DNA of 64,000 bases from positions 214,001 through 278,000 of the forward strand of contig JAMWET010000814.1 in the NCBI GenBank assembly GCA_024036415.1, read 5' to 3'. Shown here piece after piece: positions 27,701-37,312 of this stretch. The position numbers and the translations under genes are program-made. Under the pieces are notes generated by a model. It was not told the DNA's origin and searched no databases. It saw only the letters and a list, made by a program, of their open reading frames with translations. Position 1 is the stretch's first letter, and the number at the start of each line of letters is the position of its first letter. This DNA is from Prochilodus magdalenae. Taxonomy: Eukaryota > Chordata > Actinopteri > Characiformes > Prochilodontidae.

Positions 27701-30700
27701 GGCATTTTCTACTGGAACAGTAATGATTCCTGCTGACAGATCCTCAGTTGTACCTGTCAGAGTGAGTAATGGAAGATTTTGGGTACCCCAAGACAGGTAA
27801 AAAAATTATGAACCTGAAATTTATGTCTTTCACCATCACTTTTAAAGCTTGCACACACACGTATCAGAGTAAATAAGAGCTGGAAAAACCTGAAATTCAT
27901 AACAGATATACAGAAGCTAAAGCCAATGTGAAAAGCAGTGAATTTCATAACCAAGAACGGCATAACTAGTAGTGCTGAGACAGATTTAATTTTCTTTCTT
28001 TTTCTTGGTAATTACACTCATCTTCAAAAGAATAGTTGCACCCAGAAGGAAATGTCGGATTGCTGTGCTATTGGAAAGGAAATAAATGTTACCAGGAACG
28101 CTAAATGATGATACATTTAGACTGATATGGGGAATATTTATTGAGCTACACATACAGAAGTAGTGTCTCTCAGTATGGCGTCGAGCCTTCATGTTTACTA
28201 ACGCAGCATGCAGACGTCCCGGCATGGAGTTGTAGAGGTTCCTAATGGTGTCCTGTGATAATCCATCCCATGCAATCAAATATTCTCACACAGTTCCTGC
28301 AGATTGTGCGGTAGGGGTGGAGGTAGAGTGAGACCATGTCTTCTAGATGTGTGATGTGTGACAACAAACCATTCTTCTTCACACTGACCATGGAGCCTCC
28401 ACACACAGTTTCAGTGGTCTTCGCCACCAAGACAAAAGCAGGACTCATCCTGGAAGATGACCTGCTGCCATTCCATGACAATCTGGCACGACAGCAGTGC
28501 AGTCTTTGGTGATGTTGACGTGGTGTTAAGGGCAGTCGTTGTATATTTACATTTATGGCATTTAGCTGACGCTCTTATCCAGAGCAACTTACAAGTGTAA
28601 TCATATTACAGGTAGGTCAATGTGGTGTTGGGAGTCTTATTGGTGTAGCACAGCATAGTCACCTAGACCGGGAATCAAACCCTAGTCTCCCACATTTGGT
28701 GGTTCCCTGGAGGGTAGTGGTGTTATCCGCTGAGCTACACCAACCACAAGCATTGTAATGATCTGAGTGCATGTAGTCCTCCATCATGAAGTCGTCTGCC
28801 AGTGGTGCTGGCACTAACAGGATGGCTCATGGAGCGCATCACTGCTCGCTGAATGTCTGCAATCACGGCTGTTGGGTCAGTCAGGTACAGCCTAAAGGGG
28901 CCCGTCATTGCTTACATCACATGCGCGACCGAGTGTGAAACATGAACCATTCCCATAGCACAGTTTCAAAGCTACCCACCAGGTTTTATTCGTGTCTGTT
29001 GATCCCCTCTGGGTGCAGCTATTCGTGCAACTATTCTTTTGACGATGAATGTATTTGTGGGATAACTGAGACAGTAGCAGGTCCCGGCCTGCACCCAAAA
29101 AAGCATACTGCCATACAAAATAGCATATCAAAAATATTACACCGCCAATAGAAGTCCATTACTCGGTGTAGTGTGTGGTTTTGGACGCACTCCAGCCAAA
29201 GTCTCCTCCGTTCAGGACAGTGGTGGGAGGCCTTATTATCTTGATAGTGAATACTCTCCAAACAGGCACTTCAAAGGGGTCTTCACCTTTAGAGTTGGGT
29301 CTAGCCTTTTATTGGGAATGTGCTGATGAGTAGAACACTTTACCCAATAGAAAAGCAAGCATGAACATTCTATAGCAGGATTACATTCACTAGCCCTCTA
29401 TTTTAAGGTGTTGCCTCGGGGTAACATACTCATGTTCCTCATTTAACTACAGTAACAGGGTTAATAATGAAGAGAGTTTTAACTACTAGAAACTTGTTCT
29501 TGGTCACCAGATCTCTTGGTAAGCATTCCTAAAAATACTGCCATACCACCTTTTCACATGTTAAAACAGTTTTCTGGGGGTCTTAATGAAATGCCTGGGA
29601 CATGTTGTGGTGAAAATTCCAGAGGGATCAAGCACCACAGCTCCTTTCTCCCCGTCTAAACAGCCCTGTTCAGAATAGAGCGTTTGAGTGCCTGTTCCTA
29701 AAACGATAATGAGCCATCGCTCACCCCAGCCCCCTTTTCCATGGGGTGTGCCAACAAGAGTATGGCTTCTCCCTACCATGGCAAGAAACACTCTTGGGAC
29801 ATCTACACCCATTCTCTCATTTTACTCTCACTTGATTCACCTGTCGATGTCCGTGGAAGACTTTCAGCGAACAAACTAAGAGTGTCAGTGTTATCTTTTC
29901 TAGTTATCGTAACTTTCTAGAACCATCTATCTCGGTTAATATGTTAACTCAGCTGTTAGAGTTAGTGCTAAACGGCCAAAGAAACAGACTGGTGTTATTT
30001 ATTAAATACTCAGATTTCAGATCTGCAATGGACAGTTGATGGAGTACCGCCTTTTTTTTGGGAAAGGTTTTGTTGCCAGTGATAGTTTGAAAAAGCAGAC
30101 CAAAGACATTAAAAATAATGAGATTGGTCACTGGTTGAAATATGTATGGGAAACCTTGTAACGCTGAACATGGTGCCCATTTCTGGAGAAATTCCGAATT
30201 CCAAGGGTTGATGGTAGTGCAGCACTATATAGAAAAACCTTAACTGTGGAGATCTGTTGAAGTATAGTAGCCAGAATAAGCCAATAAAACATGTTTATTT
30301 TCGTGTTTTTGAGCGAAAAGATTAAAACTATCTCTGTTTATTGGTCTGATTTTATTACTGATTTCAAAAGTGTGTTTAACACTATAACATGAACTTTAAG
30401 TTTTAAGTCTTTAACTTTCTCTGCATTCAAAGAGATAGATGTCTAGACTTGTATAGATGTAGGCGACTGCCCCAGGGCCTTGTGAAGTCGCAGGAGGAAC
30501 AGGCTTTCCCTATAAGGATTTGGGTCAAACATATGAAGTCAGAAGTCAGCTTCTTATTTGCCTTGCCTGATATTTGAACTTTCCTGTTCCACCTTAAATG
30601 CAGTGGCAGTTAACAGTAGTTGACTGAGGCTCCAGCATGTAACTGCTGGACCATTTAAAAATTAAACTGGAAAGTTTATATTTCTCTGTTTTGGGTTGGT

Positions 30701-33700
30701 AGACACTCCAGATACACAAATGTATAAACACAAGAACTGTAAAAGCGGGTGGGTTTTCCTGACTATAGCCCCTTTAAATTAGTTTCTTGCTTGGTGTAGA
30801 TGTTTCCTCACCAGACAAGTTTGTTTTTTTTTGCAATCATCAGTCCTCATCATTAAAAAAAATCACCTCAGTTGGAAGGTCAAGTTCATTATTTAGCAAT
30901 TAGTCTAATATTAATGTTTTTTATATTATGAGAAATAGCTTAAACATGGATTATTTTACCAAACTGGTTCAAATTTAGAGCTAACAATTTTTTTTTGGAT
31001 TTAGGCTTTAGACTAAAATCCCTTTGCTCCAATATTCATTTAATACAAATTTACTTAATTGCAGTAAATATATATTCTTCAGTTGTGACAATTCTGAAGT
31101 GACAGTGACAGACCTTCGAATACTTACTTACTTCAAGACCAGTAGTAACAAGTGTCTATTATGTGGCCTTTGAGAAAACAATGCAGTTACAGTGTAGTTT
31201 TTATTTCAATTTAATTTAGTTTAAAGTTGTATTTTTGTGTTTTGCTGATTTAGAAATCTAAATGTAATATTCCAGGCTCGCTTCATATTAGAAGCCTGTT
31301 CCAGTCCATTACAGGGGACCTCTTATTCTTTTCCAGTTTCCCTCTCTCCTTTAGTGTGCTATGGAGCTTTTGGGGATGTAAACGGTCTGCAAAGGTATAA
31401 AGCTCAAAATACACACCAGAGGGAGAAACTCTCTCCCACAGAAATCACTTTTCTCAGCTGCCTGAAAATGCCTGCTTTGAATTCCAGCCCTTTTCTCTGA
31501 GACCAGATGACATCATCTCGTAACACGATCCTTATTGCCCGCCTACCAGCAAGCTTGGCACCCTCTCATTCAACACACAGCGAGCTAATACAGTAAAAAC
31601 TGAACACTCCGAAACATCCTGCTTCAGTCTAGCTTGCGAAGGTGGATCTACAAACGTCTTCTACCGGACTCTGATATAGCAGAACCGACACCGTCGTACC
31701 AATTATAAGAATAGTTGATTAGAACAGAATGGATGAGCTGACCAATCAGAGCACACTAAGCTCATCAGAAGGCAGGGCTCAAAAACACAGGGTCTCCAAC
31801 AGTATCTCAGACAGAGGGTGAATACAGATTCAGATAATGTTTTGGGGAATAATGAAGGCATGTAAATCAATTCTAGTAGGCGACATTAATTAAATTATGA
31901 ACACTGAACATGAGCATCTCTGATAAGTCATATAGCATTCACTACTCACTGCCTTAGTGTAATCAGTAGCTTATGTTTAGAAAATTCTGATAACCTGATA
32001 TATTAGAATTTTTTTGTATGCGGTATCGTGGTATTTATCTTTTTGGAAAATTAAATAAATATTATAGTTTTGCTTTTTTAGTATTTAAAAGTCAACAAAT
32101 ATGTTTAGCTCCAAACATTCAGAATAAAAACATTGTTCATGATACTCGTATGTATTCTTCAAGTCCATTGTTGCACAACATTGCCGCATAGCTGATAAAG
32201 CCACAGATATCTTAACGCTGCCTGTGTGTTTTTCTCCCAGGTTGACTTGGTAGGTTCGGAAAAGCTGAACAACTCCATGGGGTTTTCGATGTTCTTTGTG
32301 GGACTTGGATGTCTGACAGGTCCTCCTTTAGCAGGTAGGTGTTTTTTCGTCTTTGTGAAATCCATGCTGTATGTCGTAAGCGATAAATATTAGCTAAATG
32401 CCACATGTGACATCATGGAATGGAGAAGGTTTTTGAAAGCCAGTGCCTGAGGTCCCATCGAGGGGTGGTTAGACTTGGGAGTCGCCTAGCCCTTGGTGTA
32501 CTTGTTGACCCACTTTGTTGGTGCATGGAAACACATGTGTGAACAGTGTCACCTTTCTTACGGAGGGAAATCTTCCAAGAACAGATATATATCTGCTTTT
32601 GACACTGTTGGGGAGATCAGATCACCTCTCTTTATTTAGCAGCCGGTTAACGTCTTTGGTTAGATCATGGATGTTTTTACCATTGACCTTTAATTTCTAT
32701 AGGACTTAGCCTGGGTGAATAGACAGGCTCTCTAAATTTAGCATAAATGCTAACATCATGAGGTATCAGAAGTAACTTAAGAATTCAGCAGATTTGCCTC
32801 TATATTCACATGGAAACTATGAGTGCATTACACGGTCCAACACTGCTAGATGTCTGTACACGCAAGCTGCTGACAGAGCTGCAATTCTTGGAAATGTAAC
32901 AGGCTCTCTCTCACTTAGAGGGGCCCTGTGGAGGAGGTGGGGGCTGCGTAAGGCCCTATTTGGATTGAGGGTATGTAGACCCTCGTTGGGTGGGGGTCTG
33001 TGTAGGCTCCCTTTGGGAGAAGGGTGTGTATACCTTGAACTTAGACCCACATAGTCACTCTGACCCAAACCATTTTGTCAGGAACCCCCTAAACTTGAGC
33101 CCCAGCTGGGGAAGCAAAATGTGATTAGTTAACCCCCACGTGGGCTCTTCCGAACAGAACCTTCTGCTGTTGACTGGCCCTGCTGGCCACCACAATCCAC
33201 ACTGACCTCTGCTACATGGAAAGTAGAAACGTGCCTGAGCCTCATTCTGCGTTGCCTGCATTTCCTGTAGGAAGGGCAATTAGCAAAACAAGTAAAGAGA
33301 CGTTCTGTTAGGTCCACAGTTTCACCATTCCACGAGGCTGACGTGTTCACCAACTTGGCATGCTCTGTTCTTAAATTCTTACATTTCTAGATAAAAAAAA
33401 AAAAAGTAATAAATTGAAAGTCAAAGTTTAAAGTTGAATACTGGATTCATATTGAGCTACAGCCATTATTTCCATACAGTGTTGATCACAACGTCTAGAA
33501 CGATAATGCATTTTACTATTTACTATCCAAATAACGATAAAGTAGCAGTAGATCTTATTATATACACTCGCTGGCCATTTCAGTAGACACACCTTCTCTT
33601 ATATACTCACTGTCCGCTTTATTACATCCTCCTACCATATAGATGCACCTTGTAGTTCTACAATTACAGACTGTAGCCCTTCTGTTTCTCTGTATACTTT

Positions 33701-34444
33701 GTTACCCTGTTCTTCAATGGTCAGGACCCCCACAGGACCACCATAGAGCAGGTATCATTTGGGTGGTAGCCCATTCTCAGCACTGCAGTGACACTGCCAC
33801 GGTGGTGGTGTGTTAGTGTGTGTTGTGCTGGTGTGAGTGGATCAGACACAGCAGTGCTGCTGGACATCTCAGTGTCACTGCTGGACTGAGAATCGCCCAC
33901 CAACCAAAACTATCCAGCCAACAGTGTCCTGTGTCCACTGATGAAGGTCTAGAGGATGACCAACACTGCACTGTGCAGAGCTATCGTCTCTGACTGTACA
34001 TCTACAAGGTGGACCAGCAAGGTAGGAGTGTCTAATAGAGTGGACAGTGAGTGGACTGCTGTGTCTGATCCACTTACACCACCACCACGTCAGTGTCACT
34101 GCAGTACTGAGAATGAGCCTCTTGACTCCAAGAACTTGTACTGTCCAATGCAATGGGCTTAATCATGCAGTTAAGTTTTGGCAAGCTACTTTAAGACCGT
34201 CTCTATATCTGTATGTCTGTGTCTGACTCCTCACCCAGGATTTCTATACGACTACACTCAAACGTACGACTGCTCCTTCTACCTGGCTGGCGTGTGCTAC
34301 CTGCTATCATCAGTCTCTCTCTTCATGGAGCCTTTGGCCCAACGCTGGCAGGCCAGAAAGAAACGACAGGAGCTGCTCAATTCAGAGCTGATGTGGAGCA
34401 ACGGCTGCTTCTGTCCAGCGCCTCAGAGGAACGGGGTGGTGTAG
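7673..34444 (+). CDS. slc16a4: Monocarboxylate transporter 5-like solute carrier (SLC16 family), complete CDS in nine exons
   Basis: The coding sequence joins 7673-7695, 13955-14087, 16585-16717, 16859-17002, 17207-17368, 17516-18100, 25417-25628, 32241-32334 and 34239-34444. The total is 1692 nt, giving 563 residues plus TAG. All junctions are GT-AG and phases agree. The product is a 12-TM major-facilitator protein of the plasma membrane. The SLC16 signature DGGWGW sits at residues 39-44, and the TM4-TM5 region carries [18 protein letters not shown]-terminal blocks such as [13 protein letters not shown] and YDYTQTYD match MCT5 (SLC16A4) as I know it, better than MCT1-4. The cytoplasmic TM6-TM7 loop (about residues 219-345) is long and low-complexity, which explains most of the excess over the roughly 487-residue human protein. 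In TM8 the charged Asp/Arg pair of MCT1 reads Glu/Gln here, so lactate-proton transport should not be assumed; the substrate of MCT5 is uncertain. An in-frame TAG 24 nt before the ATG supports the start. Confidence 0.93.
8335..11317. repeat. Higher-order minisatellite: three 29-bp arrays separated by copies of a 240-bp spacer
   Basis: The 29-bp unit (core TTTAGTCTGTATCTAGGC) repeats at about 8335-8726, 8971-9669 and 9912-11075, near 77 copies in all. Each array is followed by nearly the same ~240-bp spacer (TTAGGCATCTTGTGGAGAAT, a TTC run, CTGCTTAAGGTGTAAAAG) at 8727-8970, 9670-9911 and 11076-11317. The third spacer runs on into unique sequence; the first two break at GCCGTTCAG. Main variants are TCT/TCC/CCC before GTATC and CAGTG/CAGCG/CGGTG at the unit end. 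It lies in slc16a4 intron 1. Confidence 0.97.
11479..11577 (+). mobile_element. 5' terminal fragment of the Tc1-like family
   Basis: TACACTGATCGTCAAAAGAA, then AGAAGGAATCAACTGAGAGG and GTGGGTAGGTTTGACATTGT match the left end of the copies at 14.6, 28.0 and 50.6 kb. Similarity ends after GAGACATGCGAAT. Confidence 0.75.
12455..12690. repeat. Dispersed repeat, copy 1
   Basis: It shares CTTGGAATACAAGGAT, AAAAGGCGAAACCTGGTTGT, TTCAAATTTACTGTCACCTC and AACCAAAGGA with 19140-19295. A fragment near 13225-13265 repeats CCATTCTACTGGGA and ATCTACCAGAAGCTT. I do not assign a family. Confidence 0.65.
12712..13025 (+). mobile_element. Degenerate Tc1-like fragment
   Basis: It contains the shared blocks TGGTGGGTAGGTTTGACATT, GAGTCATCATTGGCAGATGG, ACTGCCCTTAACTGACCACA and AGTATCAGTCTAAAT. 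Both termini are missing or eroded, and the middle is shorter than in other copies. Confidence 0.65.
13955..14087 (+). CDS. slc16a4: slc16a4 coding exon 2 (N-terminus and start of TM1)
   Basis: This exon encodes residues 8-52. A Lys/Glu-rich cytoplasmic tail is followed by [17 protein letters not shown], the conserved SLC16 motif that opens TM1. The acceptor is TCTGTAG and the donor is CTG|GTACGT, which leaves phase 0. Confidence 0.92.
14629..15200 (+). pseudogene. Internally deleted Tc1-like element with transposase remnant
   Basis: The left-end block (AGAAGGAATCAGCTGACAGG) is followed by transposase remnants in broken frames and the right-end block (GTGTAGCTCAATAAATATTC, CATATCAG). It has the same internal deletion as the 28.0 and 50.6 kb copies: the GCAGGAACTATGAGAGAAT block runs directly to the C-terminal part of the transposase. 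It cannot encode a working enzyme. It lies in slc16a4 intron 2. Confidence 0.75.
15775..15965 (+). mobile_element. Non-LTR retrotransposon 3' end
   Basis: The stretch has GATGGGTTCCCCTTTTGAGT, TTGAGGTTTCCTTCTCTTGA and AAGGCTGCTTTGTGACAAGA followed by GTGCTATGCAAACAAATTTG and a short TTGAC-type run. This order is typical of 3' tails of fish L2-type LINEs. Family assignment is from memory. Confidence 0.6.
16585..16717 (+). CDS. slc16a4: slc16a4 coding exon 3 (TM1-TM2)
   Basis: This exon encodes the rest of TM1 ([19 protein letters not shown]), an extracellular loop and [14 protein letters not shown], which opens TM2. The acceptor is CCTATTAG and the donor is GGAG|GTACTC. Confidence 0.93.
16859..17002 (+). 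CDS. slc16a4: slc16a4 coding exon 4 (TM2-TM4)
   Basis: The frame is [14 protein letters not shown], then two hydrophobic stretches and ISMGLVVG at the start of TM4. The acceptor is TTATTCCTCAG and the donor is GTAG|GTCAGT. Confidence 0.93.
17207..17368 (+). CDS. slc16a4: slc16a4 coding exon 5 (TM4-TM5)
   Basis: This exon contains [19 protein letters not shown] followed by the basic loop [16 protein letters not shown] and the TM5 helix ending in [16 protein letters not shown]. This is the second conserved SLC16 block. The acceptor is CTCCTCCCAG and the donor is CAAG|GTAAGT. Confidence 0.95.
17516..18100 (+). CDS. slc16a4: slc16a4 coding exon 6 (TM6, long cytoplasmic loop, TM7, start of TM8)
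   Basis: This is the largest exon (585 nt), encoding residues 199-393. TM6 ends in [10 protein letters not shown]. About 127 Ser/Pro/Lys-rich residues form the central cytoplasmic loop, and TM7 begins at [19 protein letters not shown]. The loop is poorly conserved relative to what I know of the family. The donor is GGCAG|GTGAGT; reading past it gives only a short intronic tail. Confidence 0.95.
18284..18602. mobile_element. MITE with AATTAGGGGTG terminal inverted repeats
   Basis: AATTAGGGGTG at 18284 and its complement CACCCCTAATT ending at 18602 bound 319 bp without coding capacity. hAT-type affiliation is a guess. Confidence 0.7.
19140..19295. repeat. Dispersed repeat, copy 2
   Basis: This is the same family as 12455-12690, with the same order of blocks and the tail ACTTCTATGTAATTAAAACA. 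Confidence 0.6.
20221..21585. repeat. 49-bp tandem array (about 28 copies)
   Basis: The unit runs from CATTTAACCTGTGTTACTGA to CAGAATACAGCACTAG. Copies in the left part are mostly of the CTGCACACCACGTAAC type with CAGAGTACAG, some 47 bp long. Copies on the right are of the CTGAACAGCACTTAAC type with CAGAATACA. It lies in slc16a4 intron 6, between coding exons 6 and 7. Confidence 0.97.
22692..22799. repeat. Small inverted-repeat element with TA core
   Basis: GTGGCAATAACAGCCTGTTC on the left and GAACAAGCCGTTATTGCCAC on the right are complementary apart from two mismatches. A (TA)n stretch lies between them at 22741-22764. Confidence 0.8.
22894..23421. mobile_element. Foldback element with long inverted arms, copy 1
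   Basis: The left arm (GTGGTGGATCATTCTCAGCA, GATGGTGGTGTGTTAGTGTG, GTGTTTAAACAC) is the complement of the right arm (GTGTTTAAACACCCCAGCAG, CACTAACACACCACCACCAC, TGAGAATGATCCACCACCCA). The right end GGTGTACCTAATAATGTGCT looks like a terminal repeat; the left end is eroded. Apparent ORFs on both strands are palindrome artefacts. It lies in slc16a4 intron 6. Confidence 0.9.
24216..24358 (+). mobile_element. Truncated copy of the same SINE-like repeat
   Basis: GACTTTGCATGTTCTCTGGT, TGCTAAATTGCCCCCTAAGT and GTGTGAGTGAATGTGCATGT-like blocks occur in the same order as in 3985-4300, without the head. Confidence 0.6.
25417..25628 (+). CDS. slc16a4: slc16a4 coding exon 7 (TM8-TM10)
   Basis: This exon lies behind a 7.3-kb intron that carries the 49-bp tandem array. 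It encodes [18 protein letters not shown], where the Glu and Gln align with the essential TM8 Asp and Arg of MCT1. The conserved [13 protein letters not shown] block and TM9-TM10, ending LLLPVL, follow. The acceptor is TCTCTCTTGCAG and the donor is CTG|GTGAGT. Confidence 0.95.
25629..28012. other. slc16a4 intron 7, left part
   Basis: Nothing recognised beyond AT-rich sequence and a short CpG-rich stretch near 26025-26080. Confidence 0.5.
28013..29053 (-). pseudogene. Tc1-like element with both ends, broken by a SINE
   Basis: The termini TACACTCATCTTCAAAAGAA (28013) and its complement ending TTTTGACGATGAATGTA (29053) are inverted repeats with TA at both outer ends, the Tc1/mariner target site. 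Between them lies an internally deleted transposase with several stops. A tRNA-derived SINE occupies 28544-28752. Without it the element would be about 830 bp, similar to the 50.6 kb copy. It lies in slc16a4 intron 7. Confidence 0.85.
28544..28752 (-). mobile_element. tRNA-derived SINE inserted into the Tc1-like element
   Basis: On the minus strand the head reads GGTTGGTGTAGCTCAGCGGA (A-box) and then GGTTTGATTCCCGG (B-box), as in a polymerase III tRNA promoter. The other end has TTATGGCATTTAGCTGACGC and CTCTTATCCAGAGCAACTTA, a sequence shared by many teleost repeats. TTGTA flanks both sides (28539-28543, 28753-28757), and the Tc1 sequence is continuous across it. Confidence 0.85.
29054..32240. 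other. slc16a4 intron 7, right part
   Basis: No conserved coding sequence or clear repeat seen. Confidence 0.5.
32241..32334 (+). CDS. slc16a4: slc16a4 coding exon 8 (TM11)
   Basis: The 94-nt exon encodes [19 protein letters not shown] and [13 protein letters not shown], the TM11 helix with the conserved GPP turn. The acceptor is TTTTTCTCCCAG and the donor is GCAG|GTAGGT. Confidence 0.92.
33571..34116. mobile_element. Foldback element, copy 2
   Basis: It starts TATACACTCGCTGGCCATTT and shares CATTCTCAGCACTGCAGTGA, the GTGGTGGTGTGTTAGTGTGT block and CTAATAGAGTGGACAGTGAG with the copy at 22.9 kb. The right arm is partly deleted. It ends only about 120 bp before the last slc16a4 exon. Confidence 0.85.
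34239..34444 (+). CDS. slc16a4: slc16a4 coding exon 9 (TM12 and cytoplasmic tail)
   Basis: This exon encodes [22 protein letters not shown]12, the EPLAQRW motif and a basic tail ending in NGVV before TAG at 34442-34444. The acceptor is CTCCTCACCCAG. Confidence 0.94.
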
Positions 34445-34669
34445 AGGAAGCAGAAGAGCACATCATGACCATGTCTTTTCTCGAGGTTTCATCCTCCAAG
34501 ACTGCACCTGACCTCAGCTTTGGGGGAGACTACAGTAGTAGCCTTTGTGAGGGAAGGACGTTCAAGGCGCAGAGATTATGACCAACAGTCTTAAAATGCT
34601 TGAAGACATCATACTGGATACTCCTTTTAGATCCAGAGCGCACACGGTCAGGTCCGTTCTGAAACTTCC

Positions 34670-34675
34670 AATAAA
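34670..34675 (+). terminator. slc16a4: Candidate slc16a4 polyadenylation signal
   Basis: This is a canonical AATAAA 226 nt after the slc16a4 stop codon, the first such hexamer downstream on this strand. A short 3' UTR is therefore possible. A later AATAAA near 36463 could serve a longer form. Confidence 0.5.
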
Positions 34676-35089
34676 GCCAAATTGATTAGTCACCTTCCGT
34701 TTTTGAAAAACCTGCTCATCTGTAAAGGTTTGTTTTTGTCCAGTGGGAGAAACTTTTTTTTTTTTAATTGTTCCGTTTTATTTTAATGTAAACATCACTG
34801 TTTGTGTGTTGTTGACGTTCAGTTCAATGTCCTGAAAACTCTATCAGTGCTTCCATTAACGTCAGTGCATCAGAGGGTATGAAGGTTACACAAACCCTGT
34901 CAGTGTACACATGATACGTACAGAACCATGCACTTTACTAAACGCTGACTGTTCTCTATGCAACTAGTCTGCTGGTCTGAGGTAAGTGGCTTCCCTCACA
35001 AGCAGTCAGCAATCCACATCCTTTTATTTCTGAAGTCATACCCACAAAGACCAGGTCCAGTACTGTCAATCAGCCACCTGTATCCCCTA

Positions 35090-35293
35090 AACCACTGTTT
35101 CTCAACCCTGGTCCTGGAGGCCCCCTGCCCTGCACCTTATAGTGGGTGTTCTCTGCTCCCCACACACCAGATTCAACATACCAGCTCATTATCGGGCCCT
35201 TTCAGAGTTGCTGGGTGGCGTGTTAAAGCAGGGAGTCCCCTAAAATGCACCGACCAGGGTGCCTCCAAGACCAGGGTTGGGAAACACCGCCCT
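35090..35293. mobile_element. MITE-like element with CCCTGGTCCTGGAG termini
   Basis: The left end ACTGTTTCTCAACCCTGGTC and the right end GACCAGGGTTGGGAAACACC are inverted repeats about 200 bp apart. It is related to the copy at 905-1096. No coding capacity. Confidence 0.75.
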
Positions 35294-36642
35294 AAAATGA
35301 GGAAAGGGCAGAGTCATTTAAGTTGTGTCATAAACGTTGTTCTTAGTGGATGATAAAAACCGTTTCTACATCATAGACATTGCATTTGTTTTAGCTGGTG
35401 GTGCCAAATGGTGGTCATGCCATTAACTACTGATAATAGTCGGAGAAAATTTCCAAACCAAGCTGCTTTATTCACACCCTGAGTAAAAAGCCCTCTAGTA
35501 CTAATTAGCTAATGGCTAAGGCTAAGAGATTTAGAGTACTGTATGCGTAGATATACCCGGTTTAACATGCGTTCACCTTTTTTTTTTTATTGCCAACTGT
35601 TATTTGTATAGAATTACCTACATTATGTTTATCACCTATATTTTCTATATGTACCATCTAACTGTACTAACTGTTCTGTAATATGAGCCAAAGATGCCGT
35701 TAAGATAGAAACTATGCATTGTACCCTGCAGACGTGTGTAGAATTTCACTTCTTCATTTATCTTGAGTCAAAGACTTGTCAGTTTACTTGACAGAAGGTC
35801 CCACATACGGGATCCTTTATCAGATAGTGCCCTCTAGTGGCACAATGTACTACCACTGAGGGGGAGCCTTGAGTACAATCCTTCCTCTGGAGTCCCCCTC
35901 CTGCTTAAGTGCTTGGTGAGGTTAATTGTGTAGGCCCCATATTTTTGAATACTTGAGTATTTTTATTAGGCCTGAATAACTGTGTGTGTTTTGGACTTGG
36001 TAAAGGGCCAACGGGACAAATTCTGGCAGAGCTCTTCCTTAAAAAACACTCCTGAAAAGCTGGGTTTGTGTTCTCTGAATGTCTTTTTACTTCAGTTGTT
36101 AAAAGTACTTGTGATTTTTTATTTGTATCACGTTTAATATCTTTGAAGGCAGGACTTTCAGCAACCTTGGACAGGTGGCGAAATGCTTGGTTATCATGTA
36201 CAAGGAGTCGAATGTGTAAAAAGAAGACCTCCAACAACTTAAGGGGCCACAATGTTACGCAATTAATGGAGGAAATGGAGAACCCGACAGATTACGAAGC
36301 ACAGCAGCAGATTTGCCAGCTCAGTGGTAGCTCACCACTAACTTTCTGTGAGGAACGAATATCTGATTTTTTTTATACTGATGAACTTTCTGGTGTAAAT
36401 TCTGGAAGTGGCTGAAAAGATGTTGATGTCAATCTAATTTTTGTCAAGATTTTCTTAACTGAAATAAAAACCAATGGTGAGTGCGACAACACAGTCTAAA
36501 CTCTACGTAAACTTATATGGCTCTGCTGTTCAAAACCTGAACCAGACTTTCCATAAAGTATTGTTTGTTGATCCTGTGTGTGGTCTGATTACTTGCCCCC
36601 CCAATCTTCAAGAAATCACACAAGCCAATATGCAGGACATTG

Positions 36643-36648
36643 TTTATT
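36643..36648 (-). terminator. Polyadenylation signal for a minus-strand transcript
   Basis: AATAAA on the minus strand lies downstream of exon C and just beyond the CA/TG microsatellite. It is a plausible 3' end for the minus-strand unit, about 1.9 kb from the slc16a4 hexamer, so the two transcripts need not overlap. Confidence 0.35.
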
Positions 36649-36714
36649 AATACTTCTCATAAATATACAGACATCAACCCTGAGAGTTTCAACAGTCATT
36701 CTATACACTTGACA

Positions 36715-36772
<58 letters not shown>

Positions 36773-36797
36773 CATATATACACACACACACACACAC
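36715..36797. repeat. (CA)n microsatellite with TA interruption
   Basis: Two CA runs separated by ATATATATACATATATA. Confidence 0.95.
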
Positions 36798-37248
36798 TAT
36801 AGTAAATGTAATTCAACCAAAAATATAATCACTATAGCAACAAAACCTTGACTTTTTTTTTTTTTTTTTACTTTTAACTTGAATATCTTCACGTTATATG
36901 AACATTTTATGCTGAAGGGACCAAAATAAATCCAAAATGACTTATGTTGACGTCATAAACGATCAAGAAAGCTGTTCGTTCTCCACTTAGGAGATACAAG
37001 GGTTTGTTCCTATTATATCTATCTAGCTATGAATAAAAAAGGTCATGTACTTACGATTTGATCCCAAGGCAATCATGTCAGTCAGTTGTCCTTTACTGTC
37101 CTTTTGCAAAATAGATCATTTACTAGAGTTGATGTTCATTATTCATCAGTACTGGTTACGGGGGGAGAGAAACACTTACAGGCAACAAAGTGTAAAAGAG
37201 ATTAACAATAAGGATCCCACAGTTTACACATAGATGGAGTCTGCTCAC

Positions 37249-37312
37249 CACTGCATCCTCACAGCCAAGTTGAAGTTCGTCCGTCATCCTGGAATGGATT
37301 CAGCACAGACCT
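37249..37312 (-). CDS. Exon C of the unrecognised minus-strand gene, with stop codon
   Basis: It has a strong acceptor (CTTTTTCTCCCTAG) and a good donor (CAGTG|GTGAGC). In the phase set by exon B it reads E-V-C-A-E-S-I-P-G and then TGA at 37284-37286, so the rest would be 3' UTR. A 2.5-kb intron separates it from exon B. Confidence 0.4.

Noticed and set aside
28680..28745. tRNA gene candidate (A and B boxes)
   Set aside because: The arms do not close into a full cloverleaf and the sequence continues into a SINE body with target-site duplication.
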